Below, one piece after another: positions 33,116-40,452 of a stretch of 64,000 bases of DNA; within the stretch, counting starts at the first letter, position 1; every line of letters starts with the position of its first letter. The notes beneath the pieces were generated by a model. The model ran no database searches, was not told the DNA's origin, and saw only the letters and a program-made list of their open reading frames with translations. Origin of the DNA: Streptomyces griseofuscus (lineage in GTDB: Bacteria > Actinomycetota > Actinomycetes > Streptomycetales > Streptomycetaceae); the NCBI RefSeq assembly GCF_014673495.1, contig NZ_CP051006.1, positions 8,059,001 through 8,123,000 on the forward strand. Reading direction: 5' to 3'. A program made the translations under genes and the position numbers.

Positions 33116-34061
33116 AGCGCCACTCCTCGTCCCGCCACCGGTGCGGCTCCTGACGCTCCGACAGGTCCACCTCGGTCCCGGCGGAGCCGACGGCCGCCTC
33201 GATCCGCTCGGCCATGGAGTCGCCGAGGAAGTGGTGGTGCAGGTCGAGCCGCTTGAGGTGGGTGAGCGGCTGGCCGCGCAGCAGGGCCTCGCCGCCGGCG
33301 TCGGTGAGGATGCCCATCGACAGGTCGAGCGACTCCAGTTGGGCCACGACCGGCGCGGAGGCGATCGCCGCCGCGATCTCGTCCTGCACCTCGCTGTCCT
33401 GGAGGCCGAGATGGCGCAGCGCCGGGAAACGGCCCCCGGCCAGGATGGGCGCGAGGTCGGCCACCGTGGCGTCGCCGCCGTACGTCTCCACGCCGAGCCA
33501 CAGATCGAGCCGCTCCAGGGCGGGCAGTTCGCAGGCGCCGACCGCCCGCACCACCTGTCCCGGCAGACCGCCCGACTCGAACCGCAGCACGCGCAGCGCC
33601 TCATGGCGTACGGGCCGCAGTGACAGGGGCTCCTCGCCGAGCCCCTGCGAGTCGCCGCCGCGCACGCCCAGTTCCTCCAGCAGCGGGAAGGTCTCCAGGA
33701 CCGGGGTGACGTCGGTGAGCTGGAGCCAGGAGATCTCGCACTCCTCGCCGGTGACATCGGCGAGGAACAGGGCACGCAGCGCGGGGAAACGCCCGGCGTC
33801 GGCCAGGATCAGCTCCAGTACCGGACGCAGTTCGCTGTACTCGTCCTCCCACCAGGGCCCGATGACGAGCGCCCGGACCTCCGCGCTCGGCACCCGGTCC
33901 GTGAAGCTCTGCCACACCTCGGGGAAGGGGATGTCCCCGGCCTCGAAGCAGTCCAGCCGCCAGGCCACGTCGCCCGCGGCCGGAAGTGACTCTCCGCCCG
34001 GCTCGGGCAGGGTGAAGACGGGCAGTCCGTGAAAGGTCTCGAAGTGATCGGCGAAGGTCAT
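33096..34061 (-). CDS. STM4015-family leucine-rich-repeat protein, copy B, 321 aa
   Basis: A cytosolic protein of the STM4015 family. The N-terminal third starts MTFADHFETFHGLPVFTLP, and the C-terminal two thirds have repeat-like units such as FPALRHLGLQDSEVQDEI, VVAQLESLDLSMGILTD and LTHLKRLDLHHHFLGD, which form a leucine-rich-repeat solenoid. Such proteins usually bind partners rather than catalyse. It is a close paralogue of the gene at 34069-35019, from which it is separated by seven bases, so it arose by tandem duplication. It overlaps the STM4014-type gene by 20 bases. Confidence 0.88.
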   Translation of the reverse strand: MTFADHFETFHGLPVFTLPEPGGESLPAAGDVAWRLDCFEAGDIPFPEVWQSFTDRVPSAEVRALVIGPWWEDEYSELRPVLELILADAGRFPALRALFLADVTGEECEISWLQLTDVTPVLETFPLLEELGVRGGDSQGLGEEPLSLRPVRHEALRVLRFESGGLPGQVVRAVGACELPALERLDLWLGVETYGGDATVADLAPILAGGRFPALRHLGLQDSEVQDEIAAAIASAPVVAQLESLDLSMGILTDAGGEALLRGQPLTHLKRLDLHHHFLGDSMAERIEAAVGSAGTEVDLSERQEPHRWRDEEWRYVAVSE

Positions 34062-34068
34062 GTCAGCC

Positions 34069-35019
34069 TCACTCCGCGACCGCGGTGTAGCGGTGCACGA
34101 CGCCCTCGTGCTCCCAGGTGTCGCCGGGCTCGGACAGGTCGACCTCGACGCCAGAAGGCTCCAGCGCCGCCCGGACCCGCTCGGCCACCGGCTCGGTGAC
34201 GTAGTTGTGGTGCAGATCGAGCTTGGCCAGATGGGTGAGCGGCTGCCCGTCGAGCAGCGCGATCATGCCCTCGTCGGTGAGCACGCCCATGGACAGGTCG
34301 AGCGAGGTCAGCTGGGCGACGACCGGGGCGCTCGCGACGGCGGTGGCGATCTCGTCCTGGATCTCGCTGTTGCGCAGGCCGAGATGGCGCAGCGCCGGGA
34401 AGCCGCCCCCGGCGAGGAACGGGGCGAGGTCGGCCACCGTCGAATCGCCGCCGTACTCCGAGACACCGAGCCATATGTCGAGGTGCTCCAGCGCGGGCAG
34501 TTCGCTGCCGGCGACACCGCGCACGACCTCGCCGGGCAGACCGCCGGTCTCGAACCGGAGCGTGCGCAGGTGCTCATGGCGCACCGCGGGGAAGCGCAGC
34601 CCGGAGCCGCCGCGGATCCCGAGCTCCTCCAGCAGCGGATAGGCGGCGAGGACCGGGGTGACATCGGACTGCTCGATCCAGGAGATCTCCGCCTCCTCCA
34701 TCTCCAGGTCACCGATGAACACGGCGCGCAGACCGGTCAGCCGCTCCCGGTCCTTCACCAGGAGGTTCACGATGAGTTCGGAATCGTTGTCGTACGCCTC
34801 GCCCCACGGGCCCACGATGATCGCGCGTATGCCGGCGGGATCCACGGTCTCCAGGAAGCGGTCCCACAGTTCCTCGAAGGCGATGTCCGAGTCTCCGTAC
34901 GGATCGACGGACACCCGCCATGCCACGGCACCCGCCGCCGGCAGCTCCCCCTTCGGCTCGGTCTCGAACTCGAAGGCCGGGAGGCCGTGCAGTTCCTTCA
35001 GATGCTCGACGTTCGACAT
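34069..35019 (-). CDS. STM4015-family leucine-rich-repeat protein, copy A, 316 aa
   Basis: The first gene of the operon. It has the same layout as copy B: MSNVEHLKELHGLPAFEFE at the start and leucine-rich repeats such as FPALRHLGLRNSEIQDEI and LTHLAKLDLHHNYVTE in the C-terminal half. The protein is soluble with no signal. AGGAGG lies ten bases before the ATG. The promoter at 35065-35087 resembles the RecA-independent damage promoter. Keeping two diverged copies suggests either recognition of two partners or formation of a heteromeric scaffold. Confidence 0.88.
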   Translation of the reverse strand: MSNVEHLKELHGLPAFEFETEPKGELPAAGAVAWRVSVDPYGDSDIAFEELWDRFLETVDPAGIRAIIVGPWGEAYDNDSELIVNLLVKDRERLTGLRAVFIGDLEMEEAEISWIEQSDVTPVLAAYPLLEELGIRGGSGLRFPAVRHEHLRTLRFETGGLPGEVVRGVAGSELPALEHLDIWLGVSEYGGDSTVADLAPFLAGGGFPALRHLGLRNSEIQDEIATAVASAPVVAQLTSLDLSMGVLTDEGMIALLDGQPLTHLAKLDLHHNYVTEPVAERVRAALEPSGVEVDLSEPGDTWEHEGVVHRYTAVAE

Positions 35020-35064
35020 GACGCGCTGGCCTCCTGGGACCGTGATCGTGCGGTGGTTGCAAGA

Positions 35065-35090
35065 GTTCTACCAACCCGCACTGACAACGC
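35065..35090 (-). promoter_or_regulatory. RecA-NDp/PafBC-like promoter for the STM4015-4011 operon
   Basis: On the minus strand TTGTCAGTG is followed after 8 bases by TAGAAC. The published consensus for RecA-independent DNA-damage promoters of actinobacteria is TTGTCRGTG-N8-TANNNT; only the last base differs. The -10 ends 46 bases upstream of the copy A start codon. Confidence 0.65.
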
Positions 35091-35133
35091 GGATGACGGG
35101 CTGTGGAAAAGCCGCTCGCGGGGCCGTTGTCAG
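35081..35133. repeat. Inverted repeat formed by two divergent -35 elements
   Basis: CTGACAACG (35081-35089) and CGTTGTCAG (35125-35133) are perfect reverse complements. Each contains the TTGTCAG -35 of one of the two divergent promoters, so the intergenic region is symmetric. Confidence 0.8.
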
Positions 35134-35149
35134 ACCCCCCGCGTAGCGT
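35127..35149 (+). promoter_or_regulatory. RecA-NDp/PafBC-like promoter for the 108-aa/DUF6745 operon
   Basis: TTGTCAGAC is followed after 8 bases by TAGCGT (35144-35149). It matches the damage-promoter consensus except for AC in place of TG in the -35 extension. The spacing from TTGTCA to the -10 is 11 bases, the same as in the divergent promoter, and too short for an ordinary promoter. Confidence 0.6.
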
Positions 35150-35194
35150 CGTGGTCATCGGTCGGCGAGGTGCCGACGGGGAAGGGAGACACCT

Positions 35195-35521
35195 GTGTAC
35201 CGGCAAGGAGACGTCCTGATCGTGCCCGTCGCGGAGGAGGCCGTGCCGCCCGGAACCGACCGGCTGCCGCGCCAGCCGCGGGACGCCCGGGGCAGGTTGG
35301 TGCTGGCTCTCGGTGAGGTCACCGGCCACGCGCACGCCGTGGTCGGGCCGGGCACCCTGGTCCGCGAGACCGGGCCGTTCGGCACCGCCTACCTCCATCT
35401 CCCGGACGGCGGACGGGTGGTGCACGAGGAACACGCGGCGATACCGCTGCCCAAGGGCTGGTACCGCGTGGTGCGCCAGCGCGAGTACGTACCCGGCGCG
35501 GTCCGCGTCGTGGCGGACTGA
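35195..35521 (+). CDS. Conserved 108-aa protein of unknown function
   Basis: A small soluble protein with the pattern MYRQGDVLIVPV, then a Gly-Glu-Val-Thr-Gly-His-Ala-His stretch (GEVTGHAHAVVG), then GRVVHEEHAAIPLPKGWYRVVRQREY. The His-rich centre and two beta-rich halves look like a small cupin-like or beta-barrel fold, possibly metal-binding. I recognise it as a widespread bacterial family without known function. GTG 35195 follows AAGGGAG. It is 17 bases upstream of the DUF6745 gene and shares its damage-type promoter, opposite the STM4015-4011 operon. Confidence 0.75.
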   Translation: MYRQGDVLIVPVAEEAVPPGTDRLPRQPRDARGRLVLALGEVTGHAHAVVGPGTLVRETGPFGTAYLHLPDGGRVVHEEHAAIPLPKGWYRVVRQREYVPGAVRVVAD

Positions 35522-35538
35522 GACGGCGCGGCGCGGCG

Positions 35539-36849
35539 GTGACGGCGGTCGGTGAGGAAGACGGGGACGCGGCTGTGACGGCGGTCGCTGACGAGAGCGG
35601 GGGAACGATGGTGGCGGTCGGCGGGGAAGCAGCCGGATCGATGGCGGCGGTCGGCGGGAGAGCCGGGGGATCGATGGCGGCGGTGATCGAGGAAGTCGAG
35701 GGAGCGATGAGTGCGATGGGCGGGGAAGTCGAGGACGTGATGACGGCGGGGAGCGGTGCGGTGACGACGGCGGAGACGACCCACACCTGGCGGGCGGTTG
35801 CCTCGGCGACCGGTCCCGCGGACCGCGCGGCCGCCGAGGAGGGCGTGCGCCTGGCCTACCGGCTCGCGAGCCTGCCCGAGCCCGAGACCGTCGTCTGGGC
35901 GGACTCGCCTCGCGAGGGCGCGTCCCTGGTCGTCCGGCTGACGACGGAAGGCACGGCCGGGCGAAGTGTCCGCGACGCGGTACGCACCCGGCCCTGGGCG
36001 ACCGCCCGCCGACAGCTGTTCGACCGGCTGGGCTCGGACGGCTGGGCCGAGCACTGGGCCCTGACCGGGGCTCAGATGTGGGACGGCCTGGTGATGCTGA
36101 CCGAGCGGATACGGACCGGGCTGATCGAGGACCTGGCCGTCACCGCGGTCGCTTCGGACGCCGCGACCGATACCCCGGTCGATGAGGAGGCGGCGGCGAA
36201 GGCAGCGGCGGCCGCCGAGCAGTCCGTCCGTCTGACGCTCCTCGACGCCGTCCTGGGCCAGCACGACGCCGCGTGGCTGGCCGCGTTCGACGGTCAGGAG
36301 GGCGGGGAGGCCCTGGCGGGGATCGCCGCGGTGGCCCGCGCCGCGGGCTGGTGGTGGCCGTACGAGAGGACGGCGGTCGTCTGCGAGCGCCCCGTGGCAC
36401 TCCACCTGGACGAGGCGGGCCGGCTCGACCGCGCTGACGGCCCCGCACTCGCCTTCCCGGACGACTTCGCCCTGTACGCCTGGCGCGGCATGCCGGTCCC
36501 GGCCGAATTCCTCGACGAACTCACCGGGTTGACGCCCCGGCGCATACGCGAGGAGGAGAACGCCGAACTGCGCCGCGTGATGCTGGAGCACTACGGCTAC
36601 GACCGCTACCTGAGGGATTCCGATGCCGCACCGGTGCAGCGGGACGAGGCGGGCGTGCTCTGGCGGCTCGAACTGGAGGGTGACGAGCCGCAGGTGATGG
36701 TCGAGGTCGTCAACTCCACTCCGGAACCCGACGGCACGCACCGCACCTACTGGCTCCGCGTCCCGCCCCGCACCCGCACCGCACGGGAGGGCGTCGCCTG
36801 GACCTTCGGCCTGGAGGAGGCGGAGTACGCGCCGATGCGCCAGACCTGA
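35539..36849 (+). CDS. DUF6745-like protein with repetitive N-terminus, up to 436 aa
   Basis: The conserved body starts near residue 75 and includes WALTGAQMWDGLVMLTERI, ALYAWRGMPVPAEF, RVMLEHYGYDRYLRDSDA and a C-terminal THRTYWLRVPP segment, which I place in DUF6745. The first 75 residues are six or seven degenerate 11-residue repeats (MVAVGGEAAGS, MAAVGGRAGGS, MAAVIEEVEGA), each beginning with ATG or GTG. The real start is uncertain: GTG 35539 gives the longest form, and GTG near 35760 would remove the repeats. The protein looks soluble. Its function is unknown. It is co-transcribed with the 108-residue protein. Confidence 0.7.
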   Translation: MTAVGEEDGDAAVTAVADESGGTMVAVGGEAAGSMAAVGGRAGGSMAAVIEEVEGAMSAMGGEVEDVMTAGSGAVTTAETTHTWRAVASATGPADRAAAEEGVRLAYRLASLPEPETVVWADSPREGASLVVRLTTEGTAGRSVRDAVRTRPWATARRQLFDRLGSDGWAEHWALTGAQMWDGLVMLTERIRTGLIEDLAVTAVASDAATDTPVDEEAAAKAAAAAEQSVRLTLLDAVLGQHDAAWLAAFDGQEGGEALAGIAAVARAAGWWWPYERTAVVCERPVALHLDEAGRLDRADGPALAFPDDFALYAWRGMPVPAEFLDELTGLTPRRIREEENAELRRVMLEHYGYDRYLRDSDAAPVQRDEAGVLWRLELEGDEPQVMVEVVNSTPEPDGTHRTYWLRVPPRTRTAREGVAWTFGLEEAEYAPMRQT

Positions 36850-36885
36850 GCCGGCCGCATCACGCCGGGCCTCGGCGCCGCCCGC

Positions 36886-37443
36886 TCAGGCCCCGGTGCG
36901 GAGCGTGTGTCCCCAGGACTCGACCGTGGTGACCTCGCCGCGTCGGGCGAGGACGTCGTTGACGAGGGTGTCGTGCAGCCCGGGATGGGGGTCGGCGCAG
37001 GCATCGGTCAGGACGGTGATCCGGTAGTCGAGATCGGCGGCCTGGAGGGCGGTGGACAGGACGATCCCGCCGGTGGCTATCCCGGCCAGGACGAGATGGT
37101 CGATGCCCTGGGCGGCAAGGATCTGCTGGAGGTTGTTCCCGGCGAACGCGCTGACCCGGTTCTTGTACACGACGATCTCCCCGTCGGCGGGTGCGACGTC
37201 CGGGTGGATCGCGGCGCCGGGGTCGTCCGGCGTGAACAGGTGCAGCGGCAGGGCGCCGAAGGTCTTGTTGCGAGGGTGGGCGTCGACATGCCCGGGACGC
37301 AGCTGGAGCGCCACATGGATCACCGGTACACCGGCGGCCCGGGCGGTGCGCAGGGCACGCACGGCGCGGGGGAGGTAGTCGTCGGCCACATGGGAGAGAT
37401 GGCATTTCTGGAGGTCCATGAGCAGGAGAGCGGTGCGGGGCAT
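36886..37443 (-). CDS. Isochorismatase-fold hydrolase lacking the usual Cys, 185 aa
   Basis: A cysteine-hydrolase (isochorismatase) fold: RTALLLMDLQKCHL at the start with the acidic triad member Asp10, the Lys in YKNRVSAFAGNN, and GIATGGIVLSTALQAAD where the nucleophilic Cys normally stands. Here the motif reads ATGGIVLST, so the Cys is replaced and classical hydrolysis is doubtful. A similar substitution is seen in a subgroup of this family. The gene follows the MFS exporter by 71 bases on the same strand and probably belongs to the MarR-controlled operon. A detoxifying or binding role is inferred. Confidence 0.82.
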   Translation of the reverse strand: MPRTALLLMDLQKCHLSHVADDYLPRAVRALRTARAAGVPVIHVALQLRPGHVDAHPRNKTFGALPLHLFTPDDPGAAIHPDVAPADGEIVVYKNRVSAFAGNNLQQILAAQGIDHLVLAGIATGGIVLSTALQAADLDYRITVLTDACADPHPGLHDTLVNDVLARRGEVTTVESWGHTLRTGA

Positions 37444-37514
37444 GGTGGTGCCTTTCGTACGGTCGCGTGGTCTTGCGGTGGTGCGGTCTTCGGGGGCGAG
37501 GGAGCGGCCCGGGG

Positions 37515-38939
37515 CTACTTCGCCGCCTCGGTGTCCGGCACCGGAGCCCGGCCGAGGGAGCGGTCGAGGACGGTCAGCAGCAGATAGAGCACACCGGCGC
37601 CGAGCATGATCCAGACGAGGTGGTGCAAGCCGCCGGTGTCGATGTGCTTGCCGAAGGACGCGGCGGCCGCGGAGGAGGCGATCATCGAGCCGATGTAGGC
37701 GAAGGTGCGCAGCAGCCCGGCCGAGGACGCGATCCGCTCGGGATCGGCCTGGAAGTAGACGGAGTTCTGGAGGGCCAGATTGTTCAGCCCCTGCGGGATG
37801 CCGAAGACCAGGGTGACGAGGAACAGCGTCCACAGCGGGCTGCTCCCGGCGAGGGTGAGCATCAGCAGACAGGCGACGATCTGCCCGGCCGCGCCGACCA
37901 GCAGCTTCCCGCGTACGCCCGGCCGCCGTCCGGAGACGATCGAGACGCCGATCGCCACCAGGAACGTGGGGATCTGCACCAGCCCGGCGCGGAAGGGGGA
38001 CAGCCCGTAGCCCTCTTCGGTCCACTGGCTGAAGCCGTAGAGGAAGGCGTAGGAGACGACGTACGCGACGAGCGCCCGTAGGTATGTGGCCAGGAGCGGC
38101 GTGTTGCCACCGAACACCCGCAGGTCGATGAAGGGGGCGTCGGCACGCAGCTCCCGCATCGCGAACCCGGCGCCCAGGGCGGCGGCGATCACCAGCAGAT
38201 ACCAGTCGCGCGGATGCGGGTTCATCAGGAACAGCAGCAGCGAGGTGAGCGTCGCGGCGAATAGAAGCATGCCGGGCAGGTCGAGTTGGGAGACCAGACG
38301 CCCGCGTCGCTCGGTTGGATCACCTGTCGCGGGTGCCGACCTGGGCAGCCAGAGCAGGCCCAGCACCACGGAGGCGACGGACAGCGGCACGTTCAGGGCG
38401 AAGGTGGCCCGCCAGCCGCCCACCGCGATCAGCAGCCCGCCGAGCAGGGGGCCGATGACCGCGATGGTCTGGTTGGCGACCGCCAGCGCGGTCAGCACCC
38501 CGCCGGGACTGTCCCGCCCGGTGCGCTCGGCCTCGCTGCGCACCAGGGCCATCGCGGCGGGATAGCCGGAGCAGGTGCCGAATCCGAGCAGGACACGGGC
38601 GACGATCAGTACCGCCATGTTCGGGGCCAGGGTGCCGACGACACCGGCGATCCCGACGAGGCTGGTGCTCGCGAGGAAGAGCCTGCGCGGCCCGAAGAGG
38701 TCGATGAGCCGTCCCACGACCGGCTGGCCCAGCGAGGTGGCCAGATAGAGGGCGGACACCAGCCACGCGGTCTGCGAGGCCGGTGCGCCCAGGGCCTTGC
38801 CGATGGGGACGAGCGCGACGGAGATGATGGTGGAGTTGACCGGGTTCAGGACCGAGCCCAGCATCATCGGCGGCAGCAGCCGCCGGTCGAATCGGGGCTG
38901 GTCCGTCTTGCGTATCGCCCCCGGCTCGGTGTCAGTCAT
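37515..38939 (-). CDS. MFS exporter, 474 aa
   Basis: A drug-proton antiporter of the major facilitator superfamily. The N-terminus has MMLGSVLNPVNSTIISVALVPIG, motif A is in VVGRLIDLFGPRRLFLAS, and many hydrophobic helices follow. The length fits 12 to 14 helices. Its start overlaps the MarR gene's end by 8 bases, so the two are translationally coupled: MarR first, exporter second. Substrates cannot be read. The downstream isochorismatase-fold gene suggests export coupled with modification of an aromatic compound. Confidence 0.9.
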   Translation of the reverse strand: MTDTEPGAIRKTDQPRFDRRLLPPMMLGSVLNPVNSTIISVALVPIGKALGAPASQTAWLVSALYLATSLGQPVVGRLIDLFGPRRLFLASTSLVGIAGVVGTLAPNMAVLIVARVLLGFGTCSGYPAAMALVRSEAERTGRDSPGGVLTALAVANQTIAVIGPLLGGLLIAVGGWRATFALNVPLSVASVVLGLLWLPRSAPATGDPTERRGRLVSQLDLPGMLLFAATLTSLLLFLMNPHPRDWYLLVIAAALGAGFAMRELRADAPFIDLRVFGGNTPLLATYLRALVAYVVSYAFLYGFSQWTEEGYGLSPFRAGLVQIPTFLVAIGVSIVSGRRPGVRGKLLVGAAGQIVACLLMLTLAGSSPLWTLFLVTLVFGIPQGLNNLALQNSVYFQADPERIASSAGLLRTFAYIGSMIASSAAAASFGKHIDTGGLHHLVWIMLGAGVLYLLLTVLDRSLGRAPVPDTEAAK

Positions 38940-39378
38940 GGGTGAGCCGTTCCAGTACGGCCATGGCGGCGATCACATTGCGGCGTTCCTCTTCCGTGCA
39001 CCGCTCCTGCAACCGGCCGGCGAGCCACTCCGTGCGGGCCTGCCGCCCCTTCTCCACCCGGCGCCGGCCCGGCGCGGTCAGCTCGATCAGCAGCCGCCGC
39101 CCGTCGTCCGGGTCGGGGGCGCGCTCCACCAGCCCCAGCGCGACGAGCGCGGCGACCATCGCCGTCATCGACTGGTGCCGCACCCCCTCGGTCGTGGCCA
39201 GCTCGCTCGCCGTGACACCGCCCTTGTCGGCCAGCCGGGCCAGCACGGACGCCTGCCCCAAGGTGATGTCCTCGGCCTCGGAGGCCTTCAGGATGCGCCG
39301 CCGCAACCGGCTGATCACCGCGCGAACCTCACGCGACGCCTCGACCGCCGACGGCGACAGACTCGGATTCTCACTCAT
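38932..39378 (-). CDS. MarR-family regulator, 148 aa
   Basis: The winged helix is seen in LGQASVLARLADKGGVTASELATTEGVRHQSMTAMVAALVALGLVERAPDPDDGRR, with the DDGRR wing. Dimerization helices lie at both ends. The ATG at 39378 is 15 bases downstream of two CTGTACAG palindromes. It is the first gene of the operon with the MFS exporter, the common autoregulated MarR-efflux arrangement. Confidence 0.92.
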   Translation of the reverse strand: MSENPSLSPSAVEASREVRAVISRLRRRILKASEAEDITLGQASVLARLADKGGVTASELATTEGVRHQSMTAMVAALVALGLVERAPDPDDGRRLLIELTAPGRRRVEKGRQARTEWLAGRLQERCTEEERRNVIAAMAVLERLTHD

Positions 39379-39393
39379 GTCCCACAGCTTAAT

Positions 39394-39416
39394 CTGTACA
39401 GCCTCACCTGTACAGT
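39394..39416 (-). promoter_or_regulatory. Double CTGTACAG motif, candidate MarR operator
   Basis: CTGTACAG occurs at 39394-39401 and 39409-39416, each a perfect 8-base palindrome, 15 bases apart and 15 to 38 bases upstream of the MarR start. The spacing places them over the promoter core, so binding would repress. Confidence 0.7.
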
Positions 39417-39488
39417 TTCTCCTGCATGGCCGTCGAGTCGCGGAGGACGCCTGCCGTCCGCTCGGCGATCCGTTTTGAGTGGGGGCGT

Positions 39489-40277
39489 CTATGCCTTCTT
39501 GGCGAGCCCCGCCGCGATGAGTTGTTCCCAGACGGTCGGCGGCCGGGGCTCCTCCGAGGGGTCCGGGCGCCACTGGACGGCGGGGACGATGCCCGGGGGC
39601 TGGAGGGTCAAGGTGTCGAAGAGAGCGTGGAGTTCGGCGTCCGTGCGCCAGCGGCCGCGGCCGAAGGTGTCGATGAGTTTGGCCTGGGCGGCCTCGGTCT
39701 CCTCGTTGTGGCCGGAGCGGAAGTGGGAGATGAAGACGTGGCTGCCGGGCGCGATCCGTTCGGCCCAGTGGCGGACGATCCCGGCCGGGTCCTCGTCGTC
39801 GTTGAGATGGTGCAGGACGGCGCTGAGGATGACGCCGACCGGCTGCCGGAGGTCGATCAGCCGCTCGACCTCCGGATGGCGGCGAATGGCGTCGGGGTCG
39901 CGGACATCGCCCTCGATGACGGTCGTTGACTCGTTCTCCGCCAGCAGCGCCCGGCCGTGCGCGAGGACGGTCGGGTCCGTGTCGACGTAGACGACGGCCG
40001 CTCCGGGCCGATGGCGCTGGGCGACCTGATGCACATTGTCGGCGGTCGGCAGCCCGCTCCCCAGGTCGATGAACTGCCGGATGCCGTCGCGCGCGAGGGT
40101 GCGGACCGCGCGGATCAACGCCCCTCGATTGGTGTGGGCGATGGCGACCGACCCCGGCAGGATCACCTTGAAGTGGTCGCCGACCTCCCGGTCGACCGGG
40201 TAGTTGTCCTTTCCGCCGAGCAGATAGTCGTACACCCGGGCAATGCTCGGCGCCTGCCCGCCCTCGTCCGTCACCAT
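39489..40277 (-). CDS. DUF574-type SAM-dependent methyltransferase, 262 aa
   Basis: A member of the large Streptomyces family of SAM methyltransferases known as DUF574: ARVYDYLLGGKDNYPVDRE at the start, FIDLGSGLPTADNVHQVA as motif I, YVDTDPTVLAHGRALL, and a VILSAVLHHL core. These proteins are abundant in actinobacteria, and most have no known substrate. ATG 40277 with AGGAAGGGGAG upstream is preferred over a TTG two codons earlier. It stands alone. Confidence 0.92.
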   Translation of the reverse strand: MVTDEGGQAPSIARVYDYLLGGKDNYPVDREVGDHFKVILPGSVAIAHTNRGALIRAVRTLARDGIRQFIDLGSGLPTADNVHQVAQRHRPGAAVVYVDTDPTVLAHGRALLAENESTTVIEGDVRDPDAIRRHPEVERLIDLRQPVGVILSAVLHHLNDDEDPAGIVRHWAERIAPGSHVFISHFRSGHNEETEAAQAKLIDTFGRGRWRTDAELHALFDTLTLQPPGIVPAVQWRPDPSEEPRPPTVWEQLIAAGLAKKA

Positions 40278-40452
40278 GGCCAACTCCCCTTCCTCGGACC
40301 GTCGTCGGCGTCATCGTAGGGATCCGCCGAGCCGGATGTGCGCGCCTTCGCCCCGGTGTGCCCGGCAGTGGGCGGAGGTGCGTAGAGACCGGCCTGCGCG
40401 CCGATCACCCTCGTCCGAGGGCGGGGGGGCGCCCGCCGTATCGTTGCCTCGC

